Shown here in pieces: positions 48,946-61,439 of a stretch of DNA of 64,000 nucleotides. The position numbers and the translations under genes are program-made. The notes below the pieces were generated by a model. The model was not told the origin of the DNA. It worked only from the letters and a program-made list of their open reading frames with translations, and made no database searches. The stretch comes from Argentina anserina (lineage: Eukaryota > Streptophyta > Magnoliopsida > Rosales > Rosaceae), in contig NC_065875.1 in assembly GCF_933775445.1 (NCBI RefSeq), forward strand, positions 26,473,555 to 26,537,554, read 5' to 3'. The first letter of the stretch is position 1, and each line of letters opens with the position of its first letter.

Positions 48946-50956
48946 TTGGATTGTCTAAGAGACTGAGTTCTATGACGGACTGCTACTTCCAACATGGTGA
49001 CTTCCAGCATGTTGGTACTAGTTCAGCGTGATTCTCATCTTCTTAGCGGTCGTGTTCAATTTTGGTTGATTATTTAAGGTTTGGGACTCCGAAACAAATC
49101 TCAGCATTTGACTTCTAAACATTACTTGATCCCCAAGTTGATTTATAAACTAAAGGGGGCACATATAACATATTGTAATCTCACTGACCAAGGGTTCAAG
49201 TTAACTTCAAAACTATGATCTGTCGCGCAGGGAAAATAGAAAACGTGAGCTGAATCTTTCAGATAGTATTTTTCTGATTTGGCTATAGCATATTTCGCCT
49301 TCTCAACCGGAGAATGCTAGTGGAATCAATACAATTATAATCAATGCAGTAATCAATGACAGAAACTCTCCAACCAATAAGCTACGGATAATAAAACATC
49401 AAATTTAGCATGCAAATTTTCATTTGATCTATTGAATGCACTGGAGTAAAGACATTTCCATTTGAGCTATTGAATGCACTGGATTATATTTAAGCCAAAA
49501 GGTGAAGAAGATCGAGATAAACACCAAAAGGTGACGGATCCACACTACAAATCAGTCAAATCTCCAAGCAAGTACAATTCAACCCAAGCGAATATTAAAG
49601 CAATTAGTTTGTACACATGCATCAAGATGGGAATGTAATGTGAGCCACTAATAGATCAAGGCATCATCATTTCAACCCAAACTAGCTCTATATCCAATCT
49701 CTATATCCCATGATTGAAATCCTATAATAGACATACAGTCATATATTGCAAGTAGAACTGGATGCAATGTAGTCGGAGGCAACAACAATGGTCATGGGAG
49801 TGAGAGGCTCCACGAGAGAAAAAGAACCCCAATTCATTTCAACTCAATGAGTACATTGGCAGACATAAGATGGCGGTTGTAAGAAATACTCCACGATCAA
49901 GAAGAAAATCCAATACAGCAACTGGATGAGTAGATTGACCAATACTAAGTACCCGCTAAGTTACTACCATGGAAACCCAGTTTCAACCATTTATGACCCG
50001 ACTAGGGAGAAGAGTACAAACAGAGTAACAAAGAGCAGCAAGGCGTTTATCGATGAGCCGAGAAGGATCCTCATACATCTCAACTCATTGAGTAAACTGG
50101 CGAATACTAATTAACCATTCAAGTTACTAAATGGATGCTCACTTTCAACCATTGATAACCTGAGAAGAGAACCAGTAGTGCAACATACAGCAGAGAGAGC
50201 ATTGTTGAAGACCAGATGAAACTATATGTGAAGGTGTTTCTGACACTGTCAATGATGATACACTAACACAATATGACACGGTCAAGTTTCTCAAGTAAAA
50301 ACATGCAGACAACGGAAGTAGATGATCTGCAGAGATGAGAGGCATAAAACAGCTTCACCTTCTTGGACCAACTAACAAGAAAGTTTATTCAGGAAGCTTG
50401 TTGCAGAACATAGCAATAAAATAGAGCCATATGCAACCAGAGTACCAAAGTTGCATGACGTTTCAATTTCACTGAACAATATGCAGGAGCAACTACAAGT
50501 AGAAGACTGTGGTGAAGATAGAGATGGAACGGTGTGCACTAAGATGCAGTAAGCAGCGAAACAAAGCTCTTTTAGCCGGAAATCATACCTCAAAACAAAA
50601 GAAAGTAAACAATTTAGGAAAATCTAGGAGAAAACACTGAAATCTAACCACATAGTGAGTTCATATAAAGACATATAAAGACATATAAAGTTATAACCAG
50701 ATATAATAGGGAAACATAAAAGTAGAAATTCGACCTCCGAGTTTCAGTAAGCTGAAGCGACAGCGCCGACGCAAGACGGTGACCAAGGCACCCCTCTTTT
50801 GAGGCAAAACACTTCGAACAGAATGCATTGTAACAACATGATCAACATAACTAACATGGTTCTTGTCAGTTCAACCAAGCCTATCAGAACTACTTTATAG
50901 CAGAGAGATATCAGTCTTTCAACACCCATCCAGCATTTGCTCGTATCAGTTGCAGC
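48946..50956. other. Intergenic, between the membrane array and the SR gene
   Basis: No supported gene. Around 49835-50165 there are loosely repeated blocks of about 160 bp sharing CTCAACTCA(A/T)TGAGTA and TTTCAACCATT. The right part probably includes the SR gene 3' UTR. A GACATATAAA unit repeats three times near 50669-50690. Confidence 0.5.
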
Positions 50957-52070
50957 TCAGACCCTGGCAAAGCCAAACAAACACATTGAGTCATTGACGT
51001 TAACTACAAGTAAAAAGTTACAAGGAAATCCTACTCCAGCAGATACTGAAGTCTTAAAGAGTATGCCATTATTGCCATCCACTATTCTTTTTGTAAACAG
51101 AAAACAGTGATGCCTTGTAAAGCCACCACTTACCCATTGGCATAAGGTGAAACAGGACGGTATGGAGGAGACCTGCTGTAGGTGCGTCTTCCACGTCGAG
51201 GAGGAGGTGATGGGGTGCGACGTCGTAGAGGAGGAGGAGATCTTCTCCTGCGTGGACTATAAGCCCTGCAATAAGTACAATAATTTCAACACAAAGGCCA
51301 ACATACGAATAAATTTTTGTTCAACCAAAATACCAGGACACAGTCGACATCTGTTATCCCAGTTTTTAGTGATTGACACGGTGATCATCACACCTGCGCC
51401 CATAACCATCATAGCTGGGACTTCTGCGGCCACGTCGAGGGGAAGGACTTCTGCGCCTTCCACTACCCAACCCCCGTGAACCAACACGCGTACGACACTC
51501 TCGAGCAAAGTGACCAGGTTCACCACATTCATAACACTTCAAGTCATCACCTCCACCACGCCCGCCACGTCCTCCTCCACCACCGCCGCCGCCGCCGCCC
51601 TTAGAATTATGCGAAAGTTCCACGCGCCAACCATTCTTTCCTGCAGAGAACACGAAATCAAAGATAGGGAGCTCTATTCCAACAATATACATTTCAACAC
51701 AGACATCACATCAACAAACAAACACAATGAAATTGATGAACACACACAATGCGCAGTCGATAAATAACTAAAAGATCAAAGCAGAGTGTTAGACAAACCA
51801 TCCAATCTCTGAATTGCGTCGAGAGCATCCCTGTGATCATCAAATTCAATAAAGGCATAACCCGGTGGCCTCCGAGCAACCCACACACTAATCAAATTCA
51901 TCAAAACTAACATCAATGTCAAAATTTACCTAATTACCTTACAACAGTAAAAAAATATTAATTCATGGAGTAAAAATTGACCTGCGAAGAACGCCGAACA
52001 CCCGAAACTCGTCTTCAAGATCCCGATCACTCACTCGAGGATCCAAATTCCCAACGTAAACACGAGTCAT
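50957..52070 (-). CDS. RSZ22: SR splicing factor of the RSZ type (one zinc knuckle)
   Basis: Exons in coding order: 52070-51982, 51887-51799, 51640-51394, 51265-51134 and 50963-50957; 187 residues. Residues 1-72 are an RNA-recognition motif, with RNP2 VYVGNL and RNP1-like GYAFIEF. A Gly-rich linker and a CCHC zinc knuckle follow (C95, C98, H103, C108 in [14 protein letters not shown]), then an RS/SP-rich tail from about 115. This is the plant RSZ21/RSZ22 family, orthologous to SRSF7, which binds exonic enhancers and U1-70K in nuclear speckles. The last exon adds only two or three residues (ending SPYANGV), so the 3' end is the least certain part. An intron in the 5' UTR (52084-52191) is visible. 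Choice between RSZ21, 22 and 22a is uncertain. Confidence 0.9.
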
Positions 52071-52345
52071 CGTCGCTTTCAACCTGAGAAATCAAAATTC
52101 ACCGATCAAAATCGGAAAATCGCGACGGAGACGAGTATGGAATTTCAGGAAAATAGAGAGAGAGAGAGATAGAGAGAGAGCAATGGAGCTCACCTTGGAT
52201 TGAACTCCTCGGCGGTTGATCGGAGAGAGAAGACGATAGAGAATCGGAGAGAGGAGAGGGGCTCCGGTTGTGATCGGAGAGCTGTAATAAACCCTAGACG
52301 CGCAGAGAAGCTAACTGCTAATCTGAGCTGTTGCATTCCCCGCCT
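52071..52345 (-). promoter_or_regulatory. SR gene 5' UTR with leader intron
   Basis: Read on the minus strand, a leader exon ends CAATCCAAG at 52192, followed by GTGAGC. The acceptor TTTCTCAG ends at 52084, leaving a 108-nt intron that holds a GA/CT-rich run, with only 13 nt from the acceptor to the ATG. Leader introns are frequent in plant SR genes. Confidence 0.65.
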
Positions 52346-53117
52346 TAAATATAGCGGGTCCAACTGTCCTCTTCGTGTGCTCATTTTATACGGGCTTTAC
52401 GACTAATATGGGCCTCTATGATTAAACAAATTACCCAGGTGAGGGAACTCATCCAAAGAAGATAATTATTTCAGCAGCTCCTCATTGTGGATGACTAGAT
52501 GATAGAAAATAGAAATATTTGCAAAGCTGTGACATATATTGCTGATAAAAAATCGTTGGTGCGTAACCAAGTTTGAATTCGTACACCTTCTCACCTCAAA
52601 TTTCAAGTTCATATGGTGTTATTTAATATGCACAAAGATGTACTAATTGAGCGCAAAAAAAAAACATAATTTTACTAATTAAACAATTTCAACCACTAGT
52701 AATATGGACTATATTCTGTCTCTCTCCACAACCCCATAAAGAATCCCTATGCAAATATAATATTCAATATCACGATATACTACTAAACCAAACATGCATA
52801 TAGTAGTCGGTTATTTAACATTTAATTACAAGTCGTCTTATTATCCTATCTAGAAGTGTGCATGATTAAAGATTATCCAGGGCACGTCCCTTTAAAACGG
52901 ATAATTTTTGTATTAAAAAAGAATCATTTTGCCCATAACTATTTGGTCTAATAGTCTCCCCTCAGTTCGTACGTGAGTGGTCGTAAGTTCGACCTACAAC
53001 AAACTCGTTATAATAATTTTACCAATTTATCGTATTTTAGTGTAATTTTATATTAAAATATTTTTATATTTCAGTAATTTAATAATACATAAAGTGACCA
53101 AATGAGATTGTACCAAG
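52346..53117. other. Intergenic, SR gene promoter side
   Basis: AT-rich. No gene or repeat recognised before the dispersed repeat. Confidence 0.5.
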
Positions 53118-54206
53118 GATTAAAATATCCATAATTTTCTCGATATTTCTGCGAAAATTTCCGTTTTTCGGCATATGGATATATCAGTTACATACCAAGC
53201 ATTTTTCGATTGAAATTTTCGAAATTTCCCGATATATCCGGAAAATTTTGATATTTTCATAATATCGCCACGTGTCAGACCAATTTCAAATATAATTACA
53301 AATCACTTGTTAGAATAATCGAACCTCTAATTCATTATTTTGCAAGCACTAAGTTATAGTCAACTATACTACACCAACTTATTGTAATATATGACTCTTT
53401 TTATTATATATTATATTTCATGTCTCAACATTCACATAAAATTAAAATAAAACTGAACTAGTTGTGAGATGAATCGAACCTCTTTGATCTAGAGGAAGCA
53501 ATTATAGACCTTACCCTTATGGGGGAAATTCAATATGTATTATACACCATATTTATTTTCTAATAAGATGCAATCAAGTGAAAACATATGGACACAATCT
53601 GATATACAAACTTCACAAAGTTATGATTATGGTCAAAGTCGAAAAATACTTGATCCGAATGGGAACTATAACTACCACAACCCACAGTCAATCACTCACG
53701 ACCCATATGGTTGATATATAAGTTATAAATAAGAGGTATCATTTAATGATTATTCTTCACAATATATGCAGAGTTTTACTTAAGGACATAATAAATAGTG
53801 AAAATTTTGTACATCATAAATTATTTATGTGATTCTAAATCACTCATGTTTATATTTAAATAAGACGTGATGACTTAGTCTCTTTTTGGGTATATATATA
53901 TATATATATTAAGTAAATAAATATATATATATATTAAGTAAATTTTTAATAATTCTCGACAATTATTTTACCTCAAATTACTATAACTCACTATAAACTA
54001 ATAGTTATATAATAATTTATTATGACATATAGTAGATAATTGATCAAATAAACATTTCTCAAAGTTTCATTCAAAAATTTCATGTTTTTATATAAATTTT
54101 CATCAATTTACTTAATTATTTTTTAAAATAAAAAAAATTCGAAATTTTCATCGAAAATTCTAATTTTTAGATTCTCGATATTTTCGTTCTCACCGAAATT
54201 TTAGTC
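53118..54206. repeat. 1.1-kb dispersed AT-rich repeat, copy 2
   Basis: Aligns in the same orientation with 3400-4504. The ends are GATTAAAATATCC on the left and, read inward from the right, GACTAAAATTTCGG, supporting degenerate terminal inverted repeats. It has no coding capacity. It carries a local AT microsatellite duplication near 53893-53945. Confidence 0.72.
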
Positions 54207-54542
54207 AAAATAGCCATAAAAACACATAACATAAAAATAAACAAAAACAACTGATTTAAGATTCGATATGGACCATAGGCATATCCATCCCTACAAAATT
54301 AGCCGACGAAGATAATAAAAAGTACTGAGAAAACGTTGTCTTGTTGTTACAGAGACCTTCGTACACTCCCAATGGCTGTCCTTTCAGCCGCAGAAGTTAG
54401 GCAGTTAGGTGTTTTTAATGCACAAAACGACAGAATCTCAATTATCTCATAAGTCATAACCAATTATTGGAGGGTTTTTGAGTCCAAAGTTTGGTGCTTT
54501 TCACTATATTGGTTTCTGGGTTGTGAAGGGTTTGGAGTGAAA
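54207..54542. other. KUP gene upstream region
   Basis: Short promoter region between the dispersed repeat and the transporter ATG at 54543. No clear TATA box identified. Confidence 0.45.
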
Positions 54543-57500
54543 ATGGAGGTGAGAGATGAGATTGAAGAAGGGAGTGAGAGAGTGGCGTCGAGAACTGGGA
54601 GTGATTCGAGGTGGGTTGATGGGAGTGAAGTGGAAACTGAGATTGTGCCTTCTGATAATGGAGGCAGTGAAGGAGGAGGGTATCTTAGGAGGAGGCTTGT
54701 CAAGAAGCCCAAGAGAGCTGATTCCTTTGATGTTGAAGCTATGGAGATTGCTGGTGCTTATGCCCACCACTCAAAGGTGAGTAATTTGGTTTCTGGTTGA
54801 TGAGTTTTGGTGAAAGATTGGTGCTTTTTATGTGTTAGCTTTTTTTTTTTTTATTTAGTTCATTAATAAGGTGTGAATCTCTGTGTTTTGAGCCATATGC
54901 AATCTGAATTTGTAGTCTTGAAATGTTGAAATGAACCTATCTGTGTATTTTGAGATTTTTTGAGCTTTGAAGAAGATGAATATTGACAATTTGCAAGTAA
55001 AATGACTTGAAAAAAAGATGAGCCCTTTAATTTTTTTTTAATCAGTTCATGTGCTGAAACTGTGAAAGTAAATTAATGCCATCTGAGCTTGTTTATGTAA
55101 GAGGTTCTTGAATTACTTCATTTCTGGTAAATCTTTCTGTTCCGAGTACGGAAATCTGCTTTAGGTTCACAATGCTGGGTGGGTGTTGCATGTGAGTGGA
55201 GTTGTTAGTTGCAGTGTGTTGCTTTCAGCTTGATTTAGAATATGGTGCTCATTTCATTGTTGAATTAAAGAATGCCAACTTGGCGGAGGTTTACTTCATG
55301 ACTAACTAGATTATGAACATGCTTGAAGATATATGCCTATATGGTGTCTTGGATATGTGAGAGGTTTTAGCTTTAGCAGTGAATGAAAGAACAGCTGTAC
55401 TGGTATATTCTTCATAACTATGGAATTTATAAATAAATATGCTTTATAGTCAAGATTTGAGAGCAAGTTGCGATCATAGTTCAAATGATTGAAGTTATTT
55501 GGAATCCTTCATCATATATGTGTGGCATAGATCTACTTACTTTGACGTGTACGGTAGTTCCCAGATAGAATGATGAAGTCTTGTATCATTATAAAGAGTG
55601 ATTGAGTGAGCATGGTTAACTAACAGACACCAACTTCATCTCTAAAGCCAGTATTTAGTCTGTCTTAGCTCAAACATGTAAAAGTTATGTTGCTAAAGAG
55701 TATGATACGTAATCATCTCCCACCCCTAACTACTATCCATATCTTACTAACTCTATTTAATAAATAGGATTCTTCTGCCTGGGGAACTCTTGCTTTAGCA
55801 TTCCAAACACTCGGTGTCGTCTATGGTGACATGGGCACCAGCCCTTTATATGTCTTTACCGATGTGTTCAGCAGGGTGAAAATTGATTCGGATGTTGATA
55901 TCTTGGGGGCTTTATCACTAGTGATGTACACAATTGCCATCATACCTTTAGCAAAATATGTTTTTGTAGTTCTCAAAGCCAATGACAATGGAGAAGGCAA
56001 GAATTTCTCTTATCAAAATTGTATTCTCCATTTTTTGGTGGCTATGTGCATACTAATTGTCATACATATGCTTCCAATTGCAGGAGGAACGTTTGCATTG
56101 TACTCACTGATATGCAGATATGCAAAGGTTAATATGTTGCCAAATCATCAGCCAGCTGATGAACATATCTCAAGCTTTAGACTAAAATTACCCACTCAAG
56201 AATTGAAAAGGGCTTTGCGTATAAAAGAGACTTTAGAAAAGAGATCAGCTGCAAAGACCCTTCTCTTGTTGCTCGTTCTGATGGGAACTTCAATGATTAT
56301 AGGAGATGGTATTCTAACACCCGCTATATCAGGTACATAGATAGTCACACTTGAGCATCTGAAAAATCGTTGCCTAAATCTGTAGTTCTTATACTCCCCA
56401 CTCTCTTTAGCATATTATAGCAAGCAATAAGCCAATAACAACTAGTTATCTCTTCATAGCCGGAAGAAGGGTTTTCTCAACTTGATAGACTTAATTATTG
56501 TCACTTATTACGTTGGAAGTAGTTGATTTCCTTTGAGCTGCCTGAAACCGCTACAATGCATACAATCTTTCCAACCTAAAATACAAAATGACTGGCTTTA
56601 TCTGTGCGGGATTGTACTGATGTTCACAATTATTAATATGGAAGTAGAACTGCTTTCCTTTGAGCTGCCTGGAACCACAACAATGCATAAAATCGTTTTG
56701 CTTTTTGTGTAGGTCCTGTAGGATTTTTACTGATGTTTTTTGTTTGGTTATTGTAGTGATGTCAGCTGTGAGTGGCCTGCAGGGTGAAGTTCCGGGATTT
56801 GGCACAAGTGGGTATTTGTTTTTCCTTTGAGTATTTGTGGTTAAGTCAATTACTGATCTTCTGTACAGTATATCTGAGCAGTTAAAAATAATTGAAACTT
56901 GTTACTTAAAAGTTTGAAATGAAACAGACATTTCCCTGATCCAAAGTTCTTTAGGAAACCATGCACTTCCCAAGTCTAACATGCTTTGTATGAGGCGATT
57001 GGTTATAGACATCTGTACATTTACACCGACCAAACTACCTATTCACTTCACTGGATTCACTTCACTGGAATTTTTTTTATACTTTGTAGTATGTTCAACA
57101 TGTTATAGCCCAATTATTCTTTTGGGACAAGATGGCCCATAATCTGATCCATTTTTATTACAGATGCTGTTGTTGTTGTTTCAATCCTAATCCTGGTGGT
57201 ATTGTTCGGCATACAGCAGTTTGGGACTAGTAAAGTTGGTGTCATGTTTTCTCCTATCCTTGCTTTGTGGTTTCTCTCTCTGGGATCTATTGGACTTTAC
57301 AATTTACTCAAGCATGATGTTTCTGTCCTGAGGGCATTCAATCCTATTTATATTTATCTCTTCTTTGAGAAGCACGATAAAGAAGCGTGGTATGCTCTTG
57401 GTGGTTGTGTTCTGTGCATAACAGGTATATCTCACCTTAAACCTTAGAGAGACCAGGAGAGAATAGCAAATTTTCTAAGATATATCTAACAGATGACACA

Positions 57501-60170
57501 TATTTATTATATTTTCCAAGTAAAAGAGATAATTTTGCAATCTGCTCCTCATGTCACAGTCAGAATGTAGGGTTCATTTAGACAAACATAACGAGCCAGA
57601 TCTCTGGGAAGTAGGGTAATTCTTAGAAACCCAATATATTGGTAGATACAGTACAAATATCATCCATAACTGCCAATATTTGTACTGTATCCTGCCAATC
57701 CCAAAACAAACAACAAGAAAACTACAGTAAGTAGAAATATCAGCTTCCATTGTCTATATCAGGGTGCAGGACTAAGCCACACAGGAGTCCTCCCGAATAT
57801 GAATTCCTATTTCTTTTTTTATATATTCATAATTCTTGGTATTATAGGACTGTTGGTACTAAAGCAGTGAGCAAATTTGTTGAAGTTGGAATATTTAACA
57901 GTGTACCATATATTTGAGACTTTGTTCTTATAACTCGAGCTGGATAGGTGATAGGCAATACCAGTTGAAACTTTGTAGTTTGTACCAAATAAATCTGCAG
58001 GACTGGACTTTTTAGAAGAAGCAAACTGCTAGTAATATTTGGTTTGGCTTGTAGTGTACTCATTTGCTTAAACCCAATTGACAGTTCTATAGATCTATGT
58101 TGTTGAAAGTTGAAACTGAAGTGTCTCTGCTGGCCTTATTAGCTCTTTCTACTTGTATCGCCGTAGTAATGTCGTGAGGTACCCAAAGTAACCATCCGAA
58201 CTTAAATTTGGTAGTTTCATGAAATTGGAATTTGATTTTGTGAAAATTGTGAGTCATCTTTACTGTAATGTGCCAGTTCTGTGGTAGAGCCTCAGAAATC
58301 AGAATTATGAAATTATTACTGTATTTTTTTTTAAATGTGATAGCCATTTATTTTTATTCTCATATTTCAGTTTGTCAGGTGGATTTAAAAACTTGTTTAA
58401 CACACCATTGCATTGGTTTGCCATTGCAGGCGCTGAAGCTATGTTTGCTGATCTGGGACATTTTTCTGTCCGAGCCATACAGGTTGGTCATCACTACTTT
58501 TGCGTGTTATTATTTCTTGAAACATTATATAATCCCCACATTTTACACAGATTGCCTTCTCCTTTGTGGTATTCCCATGCCTTCTCCTTGCTTACATGGG
58601 TCAAGCTGCTTATCTTATGAAATACCCTGATTCTGCTCCAAGAATATTTTATGATTCTGTGCCAGGTGACACTCCAACATAATGGCTACCAATATTTTAT
58701 GATTAGGGACATCTGTTTACCGTTGGAGCATTATTCTGACACTTCCAGTTCCTGAATCTTATGGACAAACAGATAGTCTTTTCTGGCCAGTCATTGTGAT
58801 AGCCACCCTTGCAGCTATGATTGCCAGCCAAGCAATGATATCTGCTACATTTTCGTGTGTTAAGCAATCTATGGCGCTTGGATGCTTTCCAAGACTGAAG
58901 ATAGTTCACACCTCGAGGAGGATGATGGGCCAAATTTACATCCCTATGATCAATTGGTTTTTGATGATCATGTGCATAGTTGTAGTTGCCATCTTTCGAA
59001 GCACCACAGAGATTGCCAATGCATATGGTTAAGCCTCCTCTTCCGTCCTAGATATATTGTGAGATTGTGAAATTGCGTGAGCACCAAAGAGAAATGTGCT
59101 AATGCGGTTATATAATGCATGCAGGTATAGCTGAGGTTGGAGTCATGATCGTTACCACTATCTTGGTGACACTTGTTATGCTTCTCATTTGGCAGACCAA
59201 CTTGTTTCTGGCTTTGTGTTTCCCGCTTGTATTTGGTTCAGTAGAGCTCATCTACATGTCTGCTGTTTTATCAAAGTTCTATCAGGGTGGCTGGCTGCCA
59301 CTTGTTTTTGCGTCTTTCTTCCTGTGTGTGATGTACATTTGGAACTATGGGAGTGTATTGAAGTACCGAAGTGAAGTCAGGGAGAAGATATCCATGGACT
59401 TCATGACTGAGCTTGGCTCCACCCTTGGGACCGTGAGAGTCCCAGGAATTGGAATGCTGTATAGTGAGCTTGTTCAAGGCATCCCATCCATTCTTGGGCA
59501 ATTCCTTCTCAACTTACCAGCTATCCACTCTGTTATAGTTGTTGTTTGCATAAAATATGTCCCCGTGCCTGTGGTTCCTCAAGAAGAGAGGTTTCTGTTC
59601 CGAAGACTTTGCCCCAAAGACTATCATATGTTCCGTTGTATTGCTCGGTATGGTTACACAGATATTCGAAAGGAAGATCACCATTCATTCGAACAACTTC
59701 TTGTCGAAAGCCTGGAGAAGTTTTTGAGGAGGGAGGCTCAAGATCTTGCATTGGAGACCAACTGGAATGAATCAGATAGTGACAGTGTGTCAGTTGGGTT
59801 CCCAGAAGGCGAGGGGATTGAGGATTTTAAAGTCCCATTGATGCGTGATTCAAGGCTGCAAGACATAGGATCTTCTACTGCCTCGGAAGAAAATGGTATT
59901 AGTGCAGCATTGCCCTCTAGCATGATGTCGTCCGATGAAGACCCCAGCCTGGAGTACGAGCTCTCAGCTCTGCGAGAAGCAACCGATTCAGGATTCACTT
60001 ATTTGCTTGCACATGGAGAAGTGAGGGCAAAGAAGAACTCGTTCTTCTTGAAAAAGCTAGTCATAAACTACTTCTACGGATTCTTGAGGAGGAATTGTAG
60101 AGCTGGTGCTGCAAATTACACTGTACCACACATGAACATCATTGAAGTGGGAATGACTTACATGGTGTGA
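54543..60170 (+). CDS. Potassium transporter of the KUP/HAK/KT family, KUP12-like, nine exons
   Basis: Exons 54543-54776, 55768-55996, 56084-56332, 56757-56807, 57164-57424, 58430-58482, 58551-58665, 58773-59027 and 59125-60170; 2493 nt, 830 residues, near Arabidopsis POT12/KUP12 (827). These proteins move K+ with H+ across plasma or organelle membranes. The acidic N-terminal tail is followed by the KUP signature [15 protein letters not shown], then 10-12 membrane helices ([41 protein letters not shown]). A long cytosolic C-terminus ends [11 protein letters not shown]. Intron 2 (55997-56083, 87 nt) begins GC, is a multiple of three and has no stop. Removing it restores the conserved [16 protein letters not shown] junction, so it is an intron, not coding. 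The KUP12 assignment rests on length and C-terminal similarity. Confidence 0.93.
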
Positions 60171-60491
60171 TTTCTAGGATTACTTAGAGAGAATTGTCCC
60201 AGGTTTTTTTTATTTTTGGCTACAACGATTGACCTCTCTATGTAGATCCTCAAAAAATAATTCATTACAGGTAATAAGTTTTTAGTCTGGTTTCTGTCAT
60301 TTCCATGTTACATCTTTGCCGGTTGTTCCTCCTCTCTGTAAGGGTTTGATTTCTCCAAAGATTGTTTTAGAACACGAGTATTAAAACTCATCTGCGACCA
60401 GCCGGACCAGGTACTGAAACTCTAACAGTAAGACAACCTGCTAAAAAATCGTTACATGCTCAGGTTTTTAATACTCGGTCATGTTACATCT
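60171..60491. other. KUP 3' flank
   Basis: Transporter 3' UTR and spacer; nothing else seen. Confidence 0.5.
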
Positions 60492-61439
60492 CAGGGCGGA
60501 TCCTCTATGTAAGGTGGGGATGCACAACCCAATCAGCAAAAACAAAATGCTAGTATTATTATTATTATTAATTGGAGCATTCCATATTCTCTTCCACACT
60601 CAATCTCATCACTCACCCTCACACTCAATCCCCTCCCACACCAACATCTCCAATTTCTCACAGAAGACCTTTTTTTTTTCTTTTCTTCGTCTTCTTCCCT
60701 TTATTAGTTCTTTGTTTCCCCATAATTAAATCTTGAACCCTAAAAACCCCAAATTCCTAAATAGAGTGATTGATCGCACTTAGGAATTGGGACCTTGGGA
60801 TTGATCTCACTCCACCAACCAGTTATGCACGGCATCCACTCCTCCAGTGAGCACCGGATGTCATGATCAAATTGGGGATTTTGTGATTTGAGATTTATGC
60901 ATTTGCTTTCCATCTACCCTCGATTACATATGCTTGGAGATAATCATTCATGAATTCATTATGTTTTCTTCATATAATGAACTTGATATATGAATTGCTT
61001 ATTGCTGAATAAAATTCTAGATTTTTGAATTGTTATGTGACTTGTGTTGAATTGAATTGTTTGGTTATGTATGTTAGTATGTTGGTTGTTGTTTAATTAA
61101 GTTTGTTGTTCACTGATTATAGGTTATTAGATTAAATAAATATAATGTCAGAATGCTCATAACCAAAACGGAAGTGTCAAAATAAGGTTGGCTAGAGTCA
61201 GTTTTATCCTATTCTTTATAGATTGATTTGTTTAGTTTTGGTTATTCATGTTTCTACAACAACAACTGAAATGACATTTTTCAGCTATGAACATCATCAA
61301 GACTAAACTTAGAAATAAGAGAGGAGATGAGTTTCTTGGCGATTGTATGGTCTTTCATATTGAGAAAGAGTATTCTGAATCTATAAGGAATGAAGAGGTT
61401 ATAAAAAAATTTGCAGAGCTATCGACTCGTAGAGTTTAA
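60492..61439 (+). mobile_element. Relic of a hAT (DUF4371/ZMYM1-like) transposon
   Basis: A terminal exon at 61285-61439, preceded by a TTTTTCAG acceptor, reads MNIIKTKLRNKRGDEFLGDC and ends at a TAA (50 residues from ATG 61287). This is the characteristic C-terminus of plant DUF4371 hAT transposases (usual form: ...A-M-x-I-I-K-T-x-L-R-N). About 0.8 kb upstream, CAGGGCGGATCC at 60492 resembles the left end of such elements. The catalytic region between is gone. The right end was not found, so the boundaries are approximate. Confidence 0.65.

Noticed and set aside
49835..50165. Tandem repeat in the SR-gene flank
   Set aside because: Blocks share short phrases but align poorly over the full unit, so it is noted in the intergenic entry and not called.
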